A stretch of DNA of 64,000 nt, from positions 150,800-214,799 of the forward strand of contig RPFO01000189.1 of assembly GCA_009746045.1 (NCBI GenBank). Direction: 5' to 3'. The position numbers and the translations under genes are program-made. Below are positions 12,501 through 22,165 of the stretch, in pieces; within the stretch, counting starts at the first letter, position 1, and every line of letters starts with the position of its first letter. The notes beneath the pieces are model-generated. The model was not told where the DNA came from. It saw only the letters and a list, made by a program, of their open reading frames with translations, and did not search any database. Origin of the DNA: Mesostigma viride. Taxonomy: Eukaryota; Streptophyta; Mesostigmatophyceae; Mesostigmatales; Mesostigmataceae.

Positions 12501-12814
12501 TAGATGCCCAGGCTGGTGTGGCTCCTCGGGGGGAGGTGCGCGTTTCCGCCTGGGGAGGCGGCGCCGCCATTCGGGCTCTGCAGCGGGGCCAGGTCGCGGG
12601 GAGAGAAGTTACCCGTGATGACCGGTCGTATCTTGGAGGACATGCTGTGGTGGCCATGGGATCCTAAGCTAGCCGGTGAAGCTCCTCCGTCTGAGGCCGA
12701 ACTGGAGTTTATTGGCAAAGAATTTTTCCGACTGAGGCCGGCCGGGCTGTCGGGCTCCGCCTTATCTTGGCGACTTGGCAGGGCCGCAGGATTCGTCGAA
12801 ATTGGAGGCAACAT
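559..12814 (-). CDS. Long coiled-coil protein, ten exons, 3' end beyond window
   Basis: Exons in coding order are 12123-12814, 10927-11004, 9579-9633, 7781-7845, 6896-7043, 5996-6238, 3624-3750, 2149-2540, 1512-1670 and 559-810. All have GT donors and AG acceptors. Their lengths sum to 2211 nt, exactly 737 codons with every phase matching, so the model is well supported. The N-terminus is Ser/Pro-rich and disordered. A conserved-looking segment follows around exons 1-3 (SIYRLYRGLRVYSLGFHE, then LYQKLWNVALKAKFSLEA). From exon 4 on it is continuous heptad-type coiled coil rich in Glu, Ala, Lys and Arg. The ATG at 12814 follows an in-frame stop directly; the ATG at 12643 is an alternative start. 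The exon 2 end (10927) is the least certain junction, chosen because it keeps phase with exon 3. The protein continues past the left edge. A centriolar or ciliary structural role would fit its form, but I do not recognise the family. Confidence 0.8.
811..1511 (-). other. Intron 9 of the coiled-coil gene
   Basis: No gene is seen here. One weak echo of the exon-9 donor lies at about 1428-1452, where ATGGGTATTGAATT on the minus strand resembles the donor GTGGGTATTGAGGT at 1498-1511. Several frames are open across 815-1270, but composition and lack of homology argue against coding. Confidence 0.5.
2117..2178 (-). repeat. Two-copy 30-bp duplication of exon-8 end and donor
   Basis: On the minus strand the exon-8 end TGGAAGGAGGCCAACAGC|GTGAGT is followed 30 bases later by TGGAAGGAGGCGAACAGC|GTGAGC. 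Donors sit at 2148 and 2118. Thirty bases is a whole number of codons, so using the second donor would add ten residues in frame. The copies differ at very few positions, which suggests a young duplication. Confidence 0.85.
2565..2690 (+). repeat. Decamer array, AGGAGGGCGA type
   Basis: About a dozen copies of a purine-rich 10-mer (AAGGAGGGCG with minor variants) lie in intron 7, just upstream in transcript order of the exon-8 acceptor at 2541. On the transcribed strand the tract is C/T-rich, so it may serve as an extended polypyrimidine tract. Confidence 0.85.
3104..3290 (-). repeat. Two diverged copies of the exon-7 3' half plus donor
   Basis: Within intron 7, the segments at about 3110-3165 and 3222-3285 resemble the last 50 or so bases of exon 7 on the minus strand. 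Each includes a GAGGA(C/T)GAGCTG core, CTGCAGC and a donor-like AAGGTAGG or AAGGTAGA. They are about 112 bases apart. They could act as cryptic exons, or be relics of duplication around the 5' splice site. Confidence 0.65.
3333..3623 (-). repeat. 30-bp minisatellite derived from exon-7 donor
   Basis: About ten tandem 30-bp units directly adjoin the exon-7 donor at 3623. On the minus strand each unit reads about GGGTAAACGCACATGCCAAG followed by AGACGGGGTG. The real exon end CACACGCCAAGACGCAAG|GTGGGTAAACG is plainly the founder. Each unit recreates a GTGGGT donor. Confidence 0.85.
3790..5238 (+). repeat. ACAGGGG heptamer satellite, about 200 copies
   Basis: A nearly pure array of the 7-mer ACAGGGG fills most of intron 6. 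Occasional 6-mer ACAGGG units occur, plus one interruption at about 3978-3997. A pure G run at 3753-3777 precedes it and forms the C-tract before the exon-7 acceptor. Runs of four G separated by three-base ACA loops fit the canonical G-quadruplex pattern on the plus strand. The transcript is C-rich. Six-frame translations of the array (Gly-Gln-Gly-Thr type or Pro-Cys-Pro-Leu type) are artefacts. Confidence 0.95.
5550..5995 (-). repeat. 26-bp minisatellite derived from exon-6 donor
   Basis: About 17 copies of a 26-bp unit adjoin the exon-6 donor at 5995. On the minus strand each holds GCAGAAGGTCTACCAG|GTGA followed by a short G run. This equals the last codons of exon 6 (Gln-Lys-Val-Tyr-Gln) plus the donor. 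Nearly every copy keeps a consensus CAG|GTGAG. The 26-base period is not a codon multiple, so use of a downstream donor would usually shift frame unless three units were added. Confidence 0.9.
6755..6895 (-). repeat. Diverged echoes of exon-5 donor in intron 5
   Basis: Downstream of the donor at 6895 (minus strand ATGAAG|GTGAGA), similar segments recur. One is TTTAAGATGAAG|GTCAGA near 6820-6835; another is AAGGAGGCACAGTTCATTGA then GCATCAG|GTAGG near 6755-6785. The latter resembles the exon segment AAGGAGGCGCGCCTCATCGA. They look like an older, eroded version of the donor-derived arrays in other introns. Confidence 0.55.
8241..9078. mobile_element. Possible MITE with GCCAC/GTGGC motifs in intron 3
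   Basis: The left edge reads GTGTTTCGATTAGTGGCG. The right edge, reversed, reads GTGATTCGATTAAGG and reaches GTGGCG a little further in. In between, GCCAC or GTGGC recurs many times in both orientations, with a hairpin at about 8255-8285. No open reading frame of interest was found. It is read as a non-autonomous insertion in intron 3; no target duplication was identified. Confidence 0.4.
9490..9545 (-). repeat. Echo of exon-3 donor in intron 3
   Basis: The exon-3 end on the minus strand is TTCTCGCTCGAGGCG|GTACGTAGG (donor at 9578). A copy TTTCTCACTCGAGGAG|GTGCGTG lies at about 9490-9513, and a shorter GTAGCGGTGCGTAGGACAC lies between. Both copies keep a GT donor. Confidence 0.6.
10134..10865 (-). 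repeat. 43-47-bp minisatellite derived from exon-2 donor
   Basis: About 16 tandem units lie in intron 2. On the minus strand each contains GCACTGCTCGTGGGTGGGTG, then GCAACCGTCCATAAACTCCT. The exon-2 end GCACTGCTGCCGCTCGTG followed by TGGGGGTGGGTGGC (10918-10952) has the same core, and an intermediate copy sits at about 10840-10875. The repeat therefore probably grew from the exon-2/intron-2 boundary. Confidence 0.8.
11005..12122 (-). other. Intron 1 of the coiled-coil gene
   Basis: No coding evidence was found. It holds a short direct duplication at about 11178-11252 (GATCGCGAGCCTTT...CATGATGGACTCCACAGG) and CAGCACGCGGCAT-type short repeats at about 11800-11850. No large donor-derived array is visible. 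Confidence 0.5.
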
Positions 12815-13017
12815 TTACATGCTCGTACGGCTCTAGTTAATGACAGGCACGCGCCAGGTAAGACTAGGCCCGGTTCATTGTGTGACCGAAAATCATGGCT
12901 AAGTAACTACAAAGCCAGGTTATTCCCGTACATGCTTCCGCATTCCGTCGGTCTATGCCTAGATGAGCCCATTGCAGTACGAGGAGCTCGTCTGAGCGAA
13001 GTTATTGTCGGTGAGAC
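12815..13017. other. Unique segment between coiled-coil gene and tandem array
   Basis: This is the upstream flank of the coiled-coil gene and should hold its promoter. No TATA box is obvious. It is cut at its right end by the first copy of the 4.57-kb unit. Confidence 0.4.
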
Positions 13018-14299
13018 TTGGTTGATTCCAAAATTGAAGGAATTCCGCAATTTTATACATTCCCCAGAATGCGCGATATGTGCCGAAATGTATCCTCACA
13101 TGGCCCTCGACATCCCGTCCCCCATGGACTTCAAACTCACGCCAACCTAGGTCAACAATACCCCAAAGCAGTGCTGAAACAACCGAGATATGCCTTCATT
13201 TGACCTACTATCTGCGGAGTAATGGAACCAATTATCCGATCTAGTATTCTAAAGCTCCATATCCACCAAACATTCCTACATCTGGCCGAGAACTGTGCGC
13301 AATTATGGGAGTCTTCAATTGCAGTGCTATTTACGTGGGTATATTATTACCTGCGGGCTTCTGATTATAGAAACCGTGGCTACGAGCCTACGACTGCCTC
13401 AGTGCCAAGTGAATTTGCCTCCGGTGCGAACGGCAGCATACGTGAGATCTACAAGCGCATCATCATCAACAATTCCGGTGAAATGGGTGTTAGGACAGTT
13501 AGATATTCGTCGTAATAAGATATCTGTTAGTAGATATTCGTCTGACCGAGGTCTGTGAACATCATTCGTACACAAGTCCTGACGCAGCAATCAGGCAGGA
13601 AAGAGCACGACAGACTGACTAACTGGTTCGACAGCTCCGGGGCAGTGGCATGGGCAGCCGGAGCGTCTCTCTTGGTCACTTATAATTTGAAAAAAATACA
13701 CCCTCCGCATTGGAAGTTTGTTATTATGGGTCAATTTTTGCCGTATTTGCATTACGAATAACCCTGGATTGTTTGTTGGGGAGCCAGTTAGAGTCCCGGG
13801 TTTTTATTATTTAATTAAAACCTTTTGTTTGTTTGTTTGTCCTACAGCCGTTCAAGGCACATGGGTACTTATTTAATTAATAAATTTCTTTTGTTTGTTT
13901 GGTAGATATCGTACACGCCGTCCCCAATTCGGCCGGCAATCCGGCCCGGCGGCCCCCCTTCGGCGGCCATAGGCTAGAGTCAGTGGAGGTCAGTGATACC
14001 CAGAGCCCACATGAGTTAATTAATTAATTTTGTTTGTTTGTTTGTTGAGTCCAGTCCTCAGCCCCCGGAGTTAATTAATTAATTTTCTTTTGTTTTTTTT
14101 ATGGTTTTCAGCCAGAACATTTTCCAGAAGCTAATTATTTAGTTAGAACTTCCAATGCGGGCGGTGTATTCTCCGCCGGAGCGTCTCTCTTGGTCACTAA
14201 TGATCGATGATATTGATTTTGGCCGCCCTGAATTTTGGCTCCTTGGCCGGGGACCGGCCACAAAAAGTACAAGCTCTACATGGTGTCGCGGTATGACTA

Positions 14300-14371
14300 T
14301 GTCGCGGGCGAAGCCCGCAAAACTTGTTAATTAAGACAAGCTTAAGGGGGGGGGATGCTTCGCATCCCCCC
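14300..14371. repeat. Organelle-style GC hairpins in tandem unit
   Basis: Two adjacent perfect hairpins, GCGGGCGAAGCCCGC and a G-run/GATGCTTCGCATC/C-run, flank a TTAATTAA motif. Such short GC palindromes in AT-rich spacers are typical of chlorophyte organelle intergenic DNA. Copies recur at about 18885-18955 and 23446-23517. Confidence 0.5.
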
Positions 14372-15845
14372 AAAAGAAGGCGCAAAGCCGACCGTAACTC
14401 TAGTAGTCGAGTTTCGATCCGTCCGCCGACACATGGCAACTCGATTCAAGTCAACTGAAGCTTATGAAGGGGGCTGAAAAAAGGAAAAGGTCGGGAGACA
14501 AATAACGACACCCTGTGTGGGCCTGTAACACCGCAGTCCGTCCGCCCTTCCCAGTTTCCACCCACCCGGAGGCCATTTGCCGCCTCAGTGAGACGCCCCG
14601 CCCCAGGCGAGGTCGCAACCCCCCCCCCCTCAGCAAGCCGATGGTCTTTACATGTATTGAGGTCGCAATGAGGCCCCCCACCCTCCTGAGCGAGACGACG
14701 CCAGAGTCTGCGGGATCCCCCCACTCACCCACCCGGAGGTTCCCCCCCCCCCCCCCTCAGCCATGATACGCCCCCCCGCCGACCGGCCCAGGATAAGTAC
14801 GAAGATCCGCCACAGGATGCCTCCCCGCTTGAGTGAGACGGCGAGGTCGCAAGGCCCCCCGCCCTCCTCAGCGAAACGCCAGAGTCTGCGGGATCCCCCG
14901 CCCCCCTCGCCCCCCACCCACCCGGAGGTCGGTACCCCCCCCCCCCCCGCTCTCCCCCCTCAGCCGGCCGGCATGATGCGCCCCCCGCCCCCCCCGAAAA
15001 GGCGTGGCGCGAAGGATAGGCGTCGACCACGAGGACCCCTGAAAAAGACCGGAAAAGTATGAAGATCCGCCACAGGATGCCTCCCCGCCTGAGTGAGACG
15101 GCGAGGTCGCAAGGCCCCCGCGCCCCCCACCCGCCACCCGGAGGTTCCCCCGCCTCCCCCCCCGAGGACATTAAGACGGTCCGCCCCGGCCGGGCGAGGT
15201 CGCAGGGCTCCCCGCCCTCCTGAGTGAGCAAGACGCCAGAGTCTGCGGGATCCCCCGCCCCCCCGCTCCCCACCCACCCGGAGTTCCTCCCCCCCCCCCC
15301 CCCCCCCCGCGCCCCCTTCCCCCACCCCCGCCCCCCCGCCCCCCACCCACCCGGAGTTCCTCCCCCCCCCCCCCCCCCCCCCCGCGCCCCCTTCCCCCCC
15401 CCCCCCCCCCCCCACCCACCCGGAGTTCCTCCCCCCCCCCGCCGCCCCCCCCCCCTTCCCCCCCCCCCTGCCCCCCCGCCCCACCCACCCGGAGTTCCTC
15501 CCCCCCCCCCCCACCCACCCGGAGCTCCTCCCCCCCCCCCCCCGCCCCCCCCGCCCCTTCCCCACCCCCGCCCCCCCGCCCCCCACCCACCCGGAGTTCC
15601 TCCCCCCCCGCCCCCCCCCCTCCCCTTCCCCCAACCCCCTGCCCCCCCGCCCCACCCACCCGGAGTTCCTCCCCCCGCCCCCCCGCCCCTCCCGCCCCCC
15701 CGCGGTTTTCGCAAGCTCGCTCGAGGCGCTAACGTCAACAATAATGTCGCGAGACGACTTGAAAGCCATTTAAAGATGCGAGCGAGTGAACGCGGCGCGA
15801 ACTGAGGACAGGGGTCGACGACGAGGAGCGAAAAGTACGGAGATC

Positions 15846-15862
15846 CGCCACCTATATATAGC
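15846..15862 (+). promoter_or_regulatory. TATA-like box in tandem unit
   Basis: CACCTATATATAGCC stands out in a GC-rich setting and is repeated in the other units (about 20411 and 24990). The downstream region holds only short frames, including a conserved 14-codon frame ending DFKAIKDASE at about 16403-16447. Promoter function is inferred. Confidence 0.35.
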
Positions 15863-16712
15863 CTTGCCGAATGCTATTGGAGATACGGCGTCTTCTAGTT
15901 GATAACCAGTACAGTGTAGTTAATCCCTGCTATACAACAGCGTCTCACTGAACAAACGCCTTTCGTCCTCCGCTCAAGATACGCCGTCTTCGATCCAGCC
16001 ACGCACGGAAGCCTGTACGATCTCCAAATTCCGACGACTTGTGCCCAACGGTAAAAGGCGAAAAGGACACCCGTCGATCACGAGTTATCCACTGAAATGT
16101 ACGGAAAGTTACGGCATACGGGCCACAGGGTGCCCGATGGTCTTTAGTACATGCAGGGCTTGACGGCTTTCGTCCGTCCAGCCGACCGTCAGGCTTGACG
16201 GCTTTCGTCCGTCAAGCTGACCGTCACGCTAGTAGGCGACCTATTTTCGGTAAGCCGACAGGTGGCAAGCGAAAAGACGAAAGCCGTCAAGCCGACCGTC
16301 ACTCTAGTAGGCGACCCAGTTTCGGTCAGCCGACAGGTGGCAAGTCTCAAGAGTTCGACCGAGTACCCGCCAGTCAAGCTCGATCGAGTCGCTAACGTCA
16401 AAATGTCGCGAGACGACTTTAAAGCCATTAAAGATGCGAGCGAGTGAACGCCACTGAGAACAAAGTCGCTCCGTCCGCCGCCCGAGATACGGCGTCTTCG
16501 GCCCAACCACATACGGAAGCCTCCACGATCTCCAAAGTCCGTCTACTTGCGCCCAACGGGAAACGGCGCCAAGGACACACGTCGACCACGAGGAGCTCCT
16601 GAAAAGTACGACAATTCTACGGAGATCCGCCACAGGATGCCCGATGGTTTTAAATATAGTTGGATATGCCCGATGGTTTTTAATATAGTTGGATACAGTC
16701 GGTTGCAGCTAA

Positions 16713-17602
16713 ACCCCTCAGCCACCGTCGGTCGCTTAGGCGCCGCTTGATCTGCGGCTGGCGCGTTCTGACCGCCCTGCGATCCTTGGCTCTGATTATC
16801 TGGCACCTCAGCCTGGTCTCCCAGCGCCTGGCCGTCCCCGCGTCCATCGCGTCCACCGCGTCCATCGCGTCCATCTCGTACATCCATTCCAGCGCCGCGC
16901 CGCGCGAGGCCCATAAAGCCCGCTTGTTGGTTGATAGCACCCTCACTCATGATGGCTTCTGTTCAGATCTGCTACAGCCAGCCAAGTGGCCAAGCAGTAA
17001 TTAAAGCAATATAAGCTACTGAACAAGAAAGGAAAGTGCCAAGTGTTACCACTCAGGCAAGACCACCACGGCTGGCCCCAGGCGCGTCCTGGTTCTCCTT
17101 GTCGCTGTCGTCGTCGCTGTCGCTCACCACAATCAGCTCTGGCACCCTGCTACCCGCTGCGCCGTCGTCGACCCGCTGTCGGCCCGCGATGACAGAATCG
17201 TCACCGTTGGTATAGTAGACAGGTGACAACCCGTCGTTGGCACCCCGCGGATTGTATCTTGGCACCTCGTGGTCGCCAAGTGTCTCGTCGCCTAGCCCAG
17301 CGACACCCCTGCTCCCACCTCAAGGTCACTATCGTACCCAAGAGGTGCAAACTCTTCCCAACGCGTCACACGAACGCGAAGGGGCTGGGGCAGTTCCTGA
17401 AAAGGAACTCTTGCTCGCTCCGGAAACCTGCCGACTCTTGCCGCGCGCTGTCCTCCGGTGATGGCTTCCGCTGTCACCCCGACCTCTGCAAGCCGCCTGT
17501 GATGCTCCGCTCCGCGTCGTTCACGCCTAACTGGTCCCGCTGCGACACCCTCGTCGCCGATGACGCCTGCGAAAGTACGTGGTAAACCCGCACCCGCTGC
17601 TT
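16713..17602 (-). mobile_element. Retroelement G fragment in unit 1
   Basis: Minus-strand sequence closely matching G1 at about 58320-59265. It holds the end of ORF1 (Asp/Ser-rich tail) and the start of Gag. It is truncated on both sides, at GCTGAGGGGT in gag and at the tandem junction in ORF1. The ORF1 frame is broken here by a one-base loss in the GACACCCCTG stretch. Confidence 0.85.
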
Positions 17603-17604
17603 AC

Positions 17605-20600
17605 TTGGTTGATTCCAAAATTGAAGGAATTCCGCAATTTTATACATTCCCCAGAATGCGCGATATGTGCCGAAATGTATCCTCACATGGCCCTCGACAT
17701 CCCGTCCCCCATGGACTTCAAACTCACGCCAACCTAGGTCAACAATACCCCAAAGCAGTGCTGAAACAACCGAGATATGCCTTCATTTGACCTACTATCT
17801 GCGGAGTAATGGAACCAATTATCCGATCTAGTATTCTAAAGCTCCATATCCACCAAACATTCCTACATCTGGCCGAGAACTGTGCGCAATTATGGGAGTC
17901 TTCAATTGCAGTGCTATTTACGTGGGTATATTATTACCTGCGGGCTTCTGATTATAGAAACCGTGGCTACGAGCCTACGACTGCCTCAGTGCCAAGTGAA
18001 TTTGCCTCCGGTGCGAACGGCAGCATACGTGAGATCTACAAGCGCATCATCATCAACAATTCCGGTGAAATGGGTGTTAGGACAGTTAGATATTCGTCGT
18101 AATAAGATATCTGTTAGTAGATATTCGTCTGACCGAGGTCTGTGAACATCATTCGTACACAAGTCCTGACGCAGCAATCAGGCAGGAAAGAGCACGACAG
18201 ACTGACTAACTGGTTCGACAGCTCCGGGGCAGTGGCATGGGCAGCCGGAGCGTCTCTCTTGGTCACTTATAATTTGAAAAAAATACACCCTCCGCATTGG
18301 AAGTTTGTTATTATGGGTCAATTTTTGCCGTATTTGCATTACGAATAACCCTGGATTGTTTGTTGGGGAGCCAGTTAGAGTCCCGGGTTTTTATTATTTA
18401 ATTAAAACCTTTTGTTTGTTTGTTTGTCCTACAGCCGTTCAAGGCACATGGGTACTTATTTAATTAATAAATTTCTTTTGTTTGTTTGGTAGATATCGTA
18501 CACGCCGTCCCCAATTCGGCCGGCAATCCGGCCCGGCGGCCCCCCTTCGGCGGCCATAGGCTAGAGTCAGTGGAGGTCAGTGATACCCAGAGCCCACATG
18601 AGTTAATTAATTAATTTTGTTTGTTTGTTTGTTGAGTCCAGTCCTCAGCCCCCGGAGTTAATTAATTAATTTTCTTTTGTTTTTTTTATGGTTTTCAGCC
18701 AGAACATTTTCCAGAAGCTAATTATTTAGTTAGAACTTCCAATGCGGGCGGTGTATTCTCCGCCGGAGCGTCTCTCTTGGTCACTAATGATCGATGATAT
18801 TGATTTTGGCCGCCCTGAATTTTGGCTCCTTGGCCGGGGACCGGCCACAAAAAGTACAAGCTCTACATGGTGTCGCGGTATGATGTCGCGGGCGAAGCCC
18901 GCAAAACTTGTTAATTAAGACAAGCTTAAGGGGGGGGGATGCTTCGCATCCCCCCAAAAGAAGGCGCAAAGCCGACCGTAACTCTAGTAGTCGAGTTTCG
19001 ATCCGTCCGCCGACACATGGCAACTCGATTCAAGTCAACTGAAGCTTATGAAGGGGGCTGAAAAAAGGAAAAGGTCGGGAGACAAATAACGACACCCTGT
19101 GTGGGCCTGTAACACCGCAGTCCGTCCGCCCTTCCCAGTTTCCACCCACCCGGAGGCCATTTGCCGCCTCAGTGAGACGCCCCGCCCCAGGCGAGGTCGC
19201 AACCCCCCCCCCCTCAGCAAGCCGATGGTCTTTACATGTATTGAGGTCGCAATGAGGCCCCCCACCCTCCTGAGCGAGACGACGCCAGAGTCTGCGGGAT
19301 CCCCCCCACTCACCCACCCGGAGGTTCCCCCCCCCCTCCCCCTCAGCCATGATACGCCCCCCCGCCGACCGGCCCAGGATAAGTACGAAGATCCGCCACA
19401 GGATGCCTCCCCGCTTGAGTGAGACGGCGAGGTCGCAAGGCCCCCCGCCCTCCTCAGCGAAACGCCAGAGTCTGCGGGATCCCCCGCCCCCCTCGCCCCC
19501 CACCCACCCGGAGGTCGGTACCCCCCCCCCCCCGCTCTCCCCCTCAGCCGGCCGGCATGATGCGCCCCCCGCCCCCCCCGAAAAGGCGTGGCGCGAAGGA
19601 TAGGCGTCGACCACGAGGACCCCTGAAAAAGACCGGAAAAGTATGAAGATCCGCCACAGGATGCCTCCCCGCCTGAGTGAGACGGCGAGGTCGCAAGGCC
19701 CCCGCGCCCCCCACCCGCCACCCGGAGGTTCCCCCGCCTCCCCCCCCGAGGACATTAAGACGGTCCGCCCCGGCCGGGCGAGGTCGCAGGGCTCCCCGCC
19801 CTCCTGAGTGAGCAAGACGCCAGAGTCTGCGGGATCCCCCGCCCCCCCGCTCCCCACCCACCCGGAGTTCCTCCCCCCCCCCCCCCGCGCCCCCTTCCCC
19901 ACCCCCCGCCCCCCCCCCCACCCACCCGGAGTTCCTCCCCCCCCCCCCCGCCCCCGCGCCCCCTTCCCCCCCCCCCCCCCGCCCCCCCCCACCCGGAGTT
20001 CCTCCCCCCCCGCCCCCCCCCCCCCTTCCCCCCCCCCTGCCCCCCCCACCCCCGGAGTTCCTCCCCCCCGCCCCCCACCCACCCGGAGCTCCTCCCCCCC
20101 CCCCCGCCCCCCGCGCCCCTTCCCCACCCCCCGCCCCCCCCCCCCACCCACCCGGAGTTCCTCCCCCCCCCCGCCGCCCCCCCTCCCCTTCCCCCAACCC
20201 CCTGCCCCCCCGCCCCACCCACCCGGAGTTCCTCCCCCCCGCCCCCGCCCCTCCCGCCCCCCGCGGTTTTCGCAAGCTCGCTCGAGGCGCTAACGTCAAC
20301 AATAATGTCGCGAGACGACTTGAAAGCCATTTAAAGATGCGAGCGAGTGAACGCGGCGCGAACTGAGGACAGGGGTCGACGACGAGGAGCGAAAAGTACG
20401 GAGATCCGCCACCTATATATAGCCTTGCCGAATGCTATTGGAGATACGGCGTCTTCTAGTTGATAACCAGTACAGTGTAGTTAATCCCTGCTATACAACA
20501 GCGTCTCACTGAACAAACGCCTTTCGTCCTCCGCTCAAGATACGCCGTCTTCGATCCAGCCACGCACGGAAGCCTGTACGATCTCCAAATTCCGACGACT

Positions 20601-22165
20601 TGTGCCCAACGGTAAAAGGCGAAAAGGACACCCGTCGATCACGAGTTATCCACTGAAATGTACGGAAAGTTACGGCATACGGGCCACAGGGTGCCCGATG
20701 GTCTTTAGTACATGCAGGGCTTGACGGCTTTCGTCCGTCCAGCCGACCGTCAGGCTTGACGGCTTTCGTCCGTCAAGCTGACCGTCACGCTAGTAGGCGA
20801 CCTATTTTCGGTAAGCCGACAGGTGGCAAGCGAAAAGACGAAAGCCGTCAAGCCGACCGTCACTCTAGTAGGCGACCCAGTTTCGGTCAGCCGACAGGTG
20901 GCAAGTCTCAAGAGTTCGACCGAGTACCCGCCAGTCAAGCTCGATCGAGTCGCTAACGTCAAAATGTCGCGAGACGACTTTAAAGCCATTAAAGATGCGA
21001 GCGAGTGAACGCCACTGAGAACAAAGTCGCTCCGTCCGCCGCCCGAGATACGGCGTCTTCGGCCCAACCACATACGGAAGCCTCCACGATCTCCAAAGTC
21101 CGTCTACTTGCGCCCAACGGGAAACGGCGCCAAGGACACACGTCGACCACGAGGAGCTCCTGAAAAGTACGACAATTCTACGGAGATCCGCCACAGGATG
21201 CCCGATGGTTTTAAATATAGTTGGATATGCCCGATGGTTTTTAATATAGTTGGATACAGTCGGTTGCAGCTAAACCCCTCAGCCACCGTCGGTCGCTTAG
21301 GCGCCGCTTGATCTGCGGCTGGCGCGTTCTGACCGCCCTGCGATCCTTGGCTCTGATTATCTGGCACCTCAGCCTGGTCTCCCAGCGCCTGGCCGTCCCC
21401 GCGTCCATCGCGTCCACCGCGTCCATCGCGTCCATCTCGTACATCCATTCCAGCGCCGCGCCGCGCGAGGCCCATAAAGCCCGCTTGTTGGTTGATAGCA
21501 CCCTCACTCATGATGGCTTCTGTTCAGATCTGCTACAGCCAGCCAAGTGGCCAAGCAGTAATTAAAGCAATATAAGCTACTGAACAAGAAAGGAAAGTGC
21601 CAAGTGTTACCACTCAGGCAAGACCACCACGGCTGGCCCCAGGCGCGTCCTGGTTCTCCTTGTCGCTGTCGTCGTCGCTGTCGCTCACCACAATCAGCTC
21701 TGGCACCCTGCTACCCGCTGCGCCGTCGTCGACCCGCTGTCGGCCCGCGATGACAGAATCGTCACCGTTGGTATAGTAGACAGGTGACAACCCGTCGTTG
21801 GCACCCCGCGGATTGTATCTTGGCACCTCGTGGTCGCCAAGTGTCTCGTCGCCTAGCCCAGCGACACCCCTGCTCCCACCTCAAGGTCACTATCGTACCC
21901 AAGAGGTGCAAACTCTTCCCAACGCGTCACACGAACGCGAAGGGGCTGGGGCAGTTCCTGAAAAGGAACTCTTGCTCGCTCCGGAAACCTGCCGACTCTT
22001 GCCGCGCGCTGTCCTCCGGTGATGGCTTCCGCTGTCACCCCGACCTCTGCAAGCCGCCTGTGATGCTCCGCTCCGCGTCGTTCACGCCTAACTGGTCCCG
22101 CTGCGACACCCTCGTCGCCGATGACGCCTGCGAAAGTACGTGGTAAACCCGCACCCGCTGCTTAC
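17605..22165. repeat. 4.57-kb tandem unit, copy 2
   Basis: Nearly identical to copy 1. Differences are a missing 4-base CTAT-type repeat near 18884 and many changes in C-run length at 19860-20270. Its left junction joins the G fragment (ending CACCCGCTGCT) to the unit start (ACTTGGTTGATTCC). Confidence 0.9.
21274..22163 (-). mobile_element. Retroelement G fragment in unit 2
   Basis: Same fragment as in unit 1, with the same two end points and the same broken ORF1 frame. Confidence 0.85.

Larger units (their letters stand above)
13018..17604. repeat. 4.57-kb tandem unit, copy 1
   Basis: This is the first of three head-to-tail copies; alignable points 13021, 17608 and 22169 give offsets of 4587 and 4561. 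The unit starts with an AT-richer block (13.0-14.3 kb) with TTAATTAA and TTTGTTTG runs. A GC-rich block follows with repeated GACGGCGAGGTCGCAAGG-type motifs and long poly-C tracts (about 15280-15690), then a promoter-like stretch, then a minus-strand fragment of retroelement G (16713-17602). A 97-residue open frame at 13222-13515 is conserved in all copies only because the copies are near identical; I see no family match. Confidence 0.9.

Noticed and set aside
14725-15770. Gly/Arg-rich minus-strand frames in the tandem unit
   Set aside because: Caused by poly-C tracts. Frames differ between near-identical copies as C-run length changes, so they are not conserved proteins.
16403-16447. Conserved 14-codon frame ending DFKAIKDASE as a small gene
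   Set aside because: Conserved only among near-identical tandem copies. A diverged internal copy at 15743-15775 is broken, so there is no sign of selection.
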